This document shows positions 58,216 to 64,000 of a stretch of 64,000 nt of DNA, piece by piece. The notes below the pieces were generated by a model. It had not been told where the DNA came from, ran no database searches, and worked only from the letters and a program-made list of their open reading frames with translations. The stretch covers positions 8,655,650 through 8,719,649 of the forward strand of contig CM040104.1 in assembly GCA_022496805.1 (NCBI GenBank), written 5' to 3'. The position numbers were made by a program, and so were the translations under genes. This DNA is from Pohlia nutans. Lineage: Eukaryota; Streptophyta; Bryopsida; Bryales; Mniaceae. How positions within the stretch are numbered: the stretch's first letter is position 1; the number at the start of each line of letters is the position of its first letter.

Positions 58216-58299
58216 AATGATGAGACCATTGGAATCGACCTTGAGATTTTTCTTGTAGAATGTTTCACTTTGGGAAACAGATGTCACGTCGTCAGGGCA

Positions 58300-59391
58300 T
58301 TTGCTTAGTGGCCCGTCTTCTTCCAGTAGATCCAACTTTCAAGCCGTAATTAGTGGCAAGCCTACGCGTTGTGCACGAACAAACAGTGAGCACCCCGTAA
58401 GCAAGCCCCATCGTACACGAGCACCAATCAGACTTGTCACTCACCCTAGGGAGGGGGTTGAACCATGCTCAAGATGCGCCTGCAAGCTAAAAGCAAGCAG
58501 TGAGCACCGGTAACGAGGCATGTTTGTGTACGAGCACCAGTCAGACTTGTCACTCACGTGATGTTTGTAAAAAATTTTGGTTTCTAGGAAGGGGGCTGAA
58601 CCATGCTCAAGACGCGCTAACAAGCTAGTAACAAACTGTGAGCACCCGTAACGAGGCATGCTCGTGTATGAGCACCAGTCAGACTTGTCACTCACGTGAT
58701 TTTTGATAAAAAAATTGGTTTCTAGAAAGTGGGCTGAACCATGCTCAAGACGCCCTAGCAAGTTAAAACAAGCAGTGAGCACCCGTAACGAGGCATGCTC
58801 GTGTACGAGCATTAGTCCATCCATGTGACGAACGTGATGTTTGTAAAACATTTGGTTTCTAGCAAGTGGGCTGAACCATACTCAAGATGCGCCTGCAAGC
58901 TAAAAGCAAGCAGTGAGCACCGGTAACGAGGCATGTTCGTGTACGAGCACCAGTTAGACTTGTCACTCACGTGATGTTTGTAAAAAATTTTGGTTTCTAG
59001 GAAGGGGGCTGAACCATGCTCAAGACGCGCCAACAAGCTAGTAACAAACTGTGAGCACTCGTAACGGGGCATGCTCGTGTATGAGCACCAGTCAGACTTG
59101 TCACTCACGTGATTTTTGATAAAAAAATTGGTTTCTAGAAAGTGGGCTGAACCATGCTCAAGACGCCCTAGCAGGTTAAAACAAGCAGTGAGCACCCGTA
59201 ACGAGGCATGCTCGTGTACAAGCATTAGTCCATCGATGTGACAAACGTGATGTTTGTAAAACATTTGGTTTCTAGCAAGTGGGCTGAACCATACTCAAGA
59301 TGCGCCTGCAAGCTAAAAGCAAGCAGTGAGCACCGGTAACGAGGCATGCTCGTGTACGAGAACCAGTCAGACTTGTGAGTCACGTGATGTT
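58300..59391. repeat. 138-bp satellite-like array with 414-bp higher-order repeat
   Basis: Units anchored on 'gtgagcacccgtaacgaggc' start near 58501, 58639, 58776, 58914, 59051, 59190 and 59328. Every third unit is most alike, giving a higher-order period of about 413-414 bp. The unit equals 46 codons and the minus strand stays open for long stretches. The array is interrupted at 59392 by the third LTR-like element. Confidence 0.9.
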
Positions 59392-61123
59392 TGTCAAACC
59401 TCGTTTTCCCAAAAGCGGCTAGTTAGGGTTTCTAGGGCAACTAGGAGTAGTCTTTCCGCCATAAATAGGAGAAGTAATGGCCATAACGGCCCAGTTATTT
59501 ATTTGGAGAGAGAGTGGCGTCCGTGCGCAGCCTAGAGGAATTACTGCAGGACTAGATAGACAGCGGATTCCGGTTGGAAACCGGATGGGAGACCAGATAG
59601 GTGAGGACGGGTCTCTGATGGACCCGGCCACGATCCGAGCATTGAAGTGGGCCGCTTTAAATTGGGCGATCCACTGTTCATTCACTCTCTACAGTTCCAG
59701 TCTTCCGCGCCAGCAGAATTTCGTGCTTCCGGATAGCAGTAGAGTTGATAGTGTGGGACCGGAGTTAGAGCAGAAGGAGCGCCAGAAACTTAGGCGCAGT
59801 TTGCGGAAGAGGAAGAGAGTGCGCCCGGAGTCTGTAGCAATGGCACGGGGAGGAGAGAGTTCTGCAGGAAACCGAATCACGGAGAAGAAGGTGGTTCCGG
59901 TAGTGCCCCAGCATTCGGGCGATTTTGAGATGCTACGCAGCGACCTTGCCACCATGAAATGCGAGGAGCTCCTATACCAGAACTGGGACATCCAAGACAC
60001 CGGACTACTGGCAGAAGTGCAGGGAAAGCCAGTGCCACCAGCCTTCCGGGATAGCTACATCCGGGGGAAGCGCACACATTGGACCCGGGAGCACTGGCGC
60101 AATACGTACAACCTTCCGGACAGCGAGTATGGACTCGAGTACGGCCAGAAGGGAGATTCGGAATGGGTGAAGGGGCGGTTCTCCGAGATTTCGGAGAAAG
60201 ACGGATTCCGGGTGGAGCATTGCCGGATACCCCAGGAGAAGCGGCTGCTCCAATTCCTGGTGCCCATCCTCAGTCCAGATAAGCCCACCACTGTCACAAT
60301 TAAGTTGGCGAAGGGTATCTTCTCCGCGCTGCATTACAAGAGGACGATCGGATGGGGAGTTGTAATCCAGGAAATCGTCAACCGGGAGGCCATGAAGATA
60401 GGAGGATCAAAAGGTTGTCCCATTGCCCCATTCCTTTACCACATGTATGACAAGCACGGATGTCTCACGGACAGGGAGAAGGCGAAAATAATTGGAGAAA
60501 CAGCCCTTGCCTGCAGCAGACCGGAGCCCAGCCAAAGCGCGCAAACTCCGTCCGGATGAAAGGAGCCAACCGGAGGAGCGACGGAAGAAAAGGGAGGAAC
60601 CGGATGGTGCCAGCCCGCGATCGGAGGAGCGCAGGAAGAGGAGAGAAGACCCGGAAGGAAGACAACCGGGAGGAAGAAGCCCACAAACGGAGGAAGGGCG
60701 AAAGGAGAGAACGGACCCGGTAGGGAACACGAGACCGGAAGGAGAGGGTCCCTCCGTACACGCCCGGGGACAGCAGCCGCAGAAGCGGAAGCGAGTCATC
60801 CGGAGTGACAGAGGGGAGGATTTGGACCTCCGGGAGATTTCTCCTCCCCGGGAGGACGCTTCACCTCTCAGGAAGAAGACCCCGACCCGGATGAAGACCA
60901 CTCCAGTGGACGGTAGAGGTAACCGTACCACCGGAGAACCCGGTCCCAGCAACCGTAGGGCAAATGCGCAGGAAAAAGGGAAACAGAAGGTGGGAGCAGG
61001 ACTGGAAGCGGAGACTGGGGAGCGAAACCGGGAGGACGCACCAGACCAAAGGGAGGAGCCCACCCCTGCAGCAGAGCGAAACCGGGAGGCACGACCGGAC
61101 GTACCAATCCTCGCGAGAGCGGA
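59392..61123 (+). mobile_element. ORF-containing TG...CA element (copy 3), 3'-truncated
   Basis: It begins TGTCAAACCTCG inside a satellite unit and is nearly identical to copy 1 until 61123, where homology stops in the middle of the ORF. No right end or duplication is present. The truncation point is shared with no other copy, so it was probably a deletion after insertion. Confidence 0.85.
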
Positions 61124-61139
61124 ACATCCTATTCATTAA
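59585..61139 (+). pseudogene. Element-encoded protein, copy 3, frameshifted and truncated
   Basis: From ATG 59585 the frame is close to copy 1 through the globular domain. A short insertion near 60486 ('gcgaaaataattgg' where copy 2 has 'gcgaaattgg') shifts the frame. The original frame then resumes as the Arg/Glu-rich region to 61123, beyond which it runs into unrelated DNA. Confidence 0.8.
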
Positions 61140-61463
61140 ATTGAGAGTATACTCTGAAAATGAGAGTTCTGATGTGCCACAATATCCATGAAATTGCTTC
61201 GAATATGCAACACAAATGGAGTGAAAATGTTACTTTGAAAGATAATTTAAGTACTGGCCATTGAAATGTAACATAATATATGTTTATTTATAGAATTTGC
61301 AAAGAGTAATAGACAATTCTTGAGGAATTGCTGCTTTATATTATGAGAAAGAGGTACAGTAAAATAGCATTTAGGTACAAGATACACAACTAAACTACGA
61401 TTCTCTACATCACTACAGGATACTACGTCTGTATAATAATCGCAAATACAATGCCAAATGGTA
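61124..61463. other. AT-rich noncoding region
   Basis: This lies between the truncated element and the 3' end of the phosphatase-like gene. It probably includes that gene's 3' UTR. Confidence 0.4.
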
Positions 61464-63857
61464 TCATGAATGCGATCGACTCTTAAGTTCAGCTATTGCC
61501 TTCAACTTAAGTTCAGCTACTGCCTTCAACATCTGAGGACCACGAGTATAGCCGGTGTACTTTGAACATCGTTGTTGCGCATTCTCACGCCTTTGTTGCG
61601 CCAACATCCGTTGCTCCCACGTATCTCGAACAAGAGCGGCGCTCTTTCTGGGCAGAAGTCCGTCGTGTGACTGAGTCTGTAGAAGACCCTCATTCAATGA
61701 AGGGTGTCGAGTACGCAAGGGTGCACGAGGAGGCACATCAACACGGGGTAGGGTAGGTGGAGGCGGGACTGTTGATTGCGCGATAGGTTTCGTAGATTGC
61801 CGGTTAGGTTTCGAAGATGCCCGAGGGCATGGCAACGGTTTAGGGTCCAAAGGGGAAGATGCGGAACAAGGTGTATGATTCACAGCCCGAGAGTCAGATA
61901 TATTGGTTCTCAACTTGGATGCTCCACCTGCAGACTACATCGAAGTAACAGATGTATGAGTATATGTTAATAACTCATCACAAGAAAAAGCATGAGATGC
62001 AACAAATGAATGAGTAGTTAACTTCACGCGTACCTCTATCATAATGAGGTCCTCCTCCATCTCAGAATAATCGTAAAGCTTCCTTTGAGGCGGCCCAACA
62101 GCACTTGATCGGGACGTGGGGAAGAAGTCATGCTCGTGATTTCAAAGGCGACGGTGAACTCACACGTCGTGGTCTTTTACCACCGTTGGGTGGGCTATCT
62201 ACAACTCCATCATTGATTGGCTTGACGAAAAAGTCCATTGTCGATTGCGCAGTAGCTGCCGAGTACATGATATGTTCCAATCCACTCTGCGAAATTGCGT
62301 ATTGTCCGTAGTCCAAAATCGAATCAGCAGAAGCAGCGCAACGGTAATCAAAATCATTGACCATATCCGTGCAAGAACGCAATACCTGGATACGAATAGA
62401 TTTCAGAGGGAGGCCTCAACAACAATATGGTTATTGTACTAATGTCAAATCAGCTCGACTCGAGCTAATTGGAGGCAGCGATGGAAATACAACAAACAAA
62501 ACTAAAGCAAGAAAATTATAAATGAGAGAATACTCACGTATGATGCTATGATTAACAGTGCACGCAAGGAGCCAAATCAGAACTACTAAATAATCAACGA
62601 CGAATTGACTGATCCAACGGCAGTGTCTTTGAGCTCTCTATGGCGCTCATGAGTTCATCATATTCTCGTGAATCGGTTTCCTCAATGAGCATCCGACGCC
62701 CGATGTTATCTTCTCTGCGGAAGGACAGCAAGCCCTGACCTCTGCATTGATGTAACCGTTGGATCCAGGGAAGGAGCTCGTCAACCAAGAATCTATCAGA
62801 AGCATGATCTTGCAACCACGACATGGGCAGAACAACATTCTCAGGTTCATTAAGAACGTGCTTTTCACGGCTATCGTCTACGATGATGGTGTTTGAACTA
62901 TTAAACTTCGAATTTGGGGTTTCAAACACTTTGTCCAATGGTTTCAGGAACAAGTCTTTGTTGGTTCCCTTCACTTTTAGGTTCGTCAATTTACCCCGAG
63001 ATCCACGACACTTGATAACACCGCATGAATCCTGCCCCAGTATATTAGACGGGGGTTGTAGATCCTTGAATAAGTAATCGCAAATCAACTTAGTTGTGGA
63101 AGTCGTCATGGAACTCCAGACGGAGACATATGCGACAAGCGATAACTCACGAAGGAACTCAAGGCAGTGCGGACAAACGTAGACTGCCTTGGGACCAACC
63201 GCCGCGGGGAGGACAGAAGAATGTGGTTGCGAGATCTCATTGTACACTTGGTCCTTCGCCATTTGTCTCTGTTCCAAACAGACACAAAGAATACCATTCA
63301 AATCCAGGATGACATTGAGCCACCTGCCTACCACCCTGGATAGAATCGAATGATTGACAGGCTCCACTGCTGCACCTACCGGACTTTGCGATAGACTGGT
63401 CCCCTGTTCAGAAGGGGATAGACAAATGTGCAGACAGTTAAGGACTGCATTGTCACATTTCTAGACAGACCCCAATCATTGCAAGAAAGAAAACGAAATT
63501 CCAACCAAGAACCAGAAACATCAACAGCAACGCACAACGAAACGGAATCGAAAGTCGTGAACAAAGACTTACTGGCTTCTCTGAATGAAGAGTCGTCGAG
63601 GACGGACTAGGAACAACAACTTTGGATGGGGACGGAATGTGGACCTCGAGGAAAACAGCGTCAGGAATGTCTGAGTCATTTTTGCTGTCCATAGGAATGA
63701 CATCATAATCACTTGACACAATTGGACATGTCAATGCTAACCGATCACACTCTACCGCGATGGTGGCCTGTGGTCCTTGGACTTGATCGACACCAGGCAA
63801 ACTTTGTGGACTACGCACATGCTTCGGGGACGCAGCAGGTGAAGGAGCTTCGCTGGG
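61464..63857 (-). CDS. FCP1/NIF-type phosphatase-like gene, multi-exon
   Basis: Exons on the minus strand: 63857-63573 (Ser/Pro-rich), 63403 to about 62594 (catalytic domain), a segment at 62385-62128, and a C-terminal exon at about 61935-61464. The domain shows WLNVILDLNGILCVC in place of the DLDETL motif, CPHCLEFLRELS, LKPLDKVF and NTIIVDDSREKHVLNEPENV. This matches the order of FCP1/SCP HAD phosphatases, which dephosphorylate the Pol II C-terminal domain. The second catalytic Asp of DxDx(T/V) is Asn here, so activity is doubtful. A stop at 62594 and a frame slip near 62150 leave the join to the C-terminal exons uncertain. The 5' end may lie beyond the window. Confidence 0.6.
62449..62470. 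promoter_or_regulatory. Isolated palindromic site in the phosphatase-like gene
   Basis: ATCAGCTCGACTCGAGCTAA is a close match to the palindromes clustered at 45.3-46.2 kb. It lies in the presumed intron between the catalytic exon and the next one. Confidence 0.6.
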
Positions 63858-64000
63858 GAAACAAAGAACAGTGGCGGAGCCTGCGCGATGCGAAAGTGAA
63901 AGAACATGGTATGTAAGAAGTAGCCTTATATTTCACTCAGCAAAAATGAGCAGCATTTACAAAAGAGTGTAGCGTTTACAAGAATCTGCAGCATAGTTGT

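Overview
This is a transposon-dense eukaryotic window. The genes are split by short introns (about 60-250 bp, GT...AG) and base composition is moderate. There are Ty3-type LTR elements, a MULE-like DNA transposon with SWIM-domain transposases, and ORFs resembling the 'plant mobile/plant transposon protein' type. This suggests a plant-lineage genome (charophyte, bryophyte, lycophyte or fern) rather than a fungus or animal, but no marker gene fixes the species. I see no rRNA gene, CRISPR array or clear housekeeping gene. The most gene-like cellular locus is an FCP1/NIF-type phosphatase at the right end.

The central object is a nest of insertions. A gene of at least eleven exons encodes a ParB-like domain followed by a permuted amino-DNA-methyltransferase domain. 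It runs 9.8-11.25 kb, then 34.24-36.67 kb, then 43.24-44.43 kb. The first gap is a 22,992-bp element (11249-34240) with MULE-like inverted ends and an 11-bp target duplication lying inside the ParB motif codons. The second gap is a 6,563-bp LTR element (36669-43231) with 415-bp LTRs and a 5-bp duplication. In both cases the gene frame resumes exactly across the insertion.

The 23-kb element carries its own transposase gene (19.6-27.3 kb), a second gene sharing the transposase N-terminal domain (30.2-33.0 kb, minus), and a fragment of another ParB-methyltransferase gene (13.6-14.6 kb). It is itself interrupted by two 4.0-4.5 kb TG...CA elements that look like ORF-containing solo LTRs and by a 1.9-kb element with 47-bp inverted repeats. 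A related, older transposase copy lies at 2.45-5.46 kb, just inside a matching terminal repeat at about 1.96 kb.

The ParB-methyltransferase family occurs five times here: a tail at 1.1-1.96 kb, the split gene, the 13.6-kb fragment, a divergent but nearly frame-intact copy at 46.3-50.5 kb, and a decayed copy at 52.9-55.6 kb. The 46-50 kb copy is surrounded by and contains many copies of an interrupted palindrome (half-site TTCAGCTCGA), which invites comparison with parS sites of bacterial ParB.

The remainder is repeats: minisatellites at 0.1-0.85, 8.5-8.8 and 11.5-12 kb, a 126-bp array at 51.4 kb, a solo LTR at 51.8 kb, a 489-bp tandem duplication at 57.2-58.2 kb, and a 138-bp array with 414-bp higher order at 58.3-59.4 kb. 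The array is followed by a truncated third copy of the ORF-containing LTR. Most coding frames are broken by stop codons rather than by frameshifts. All family assignments come from motifs read by eye.
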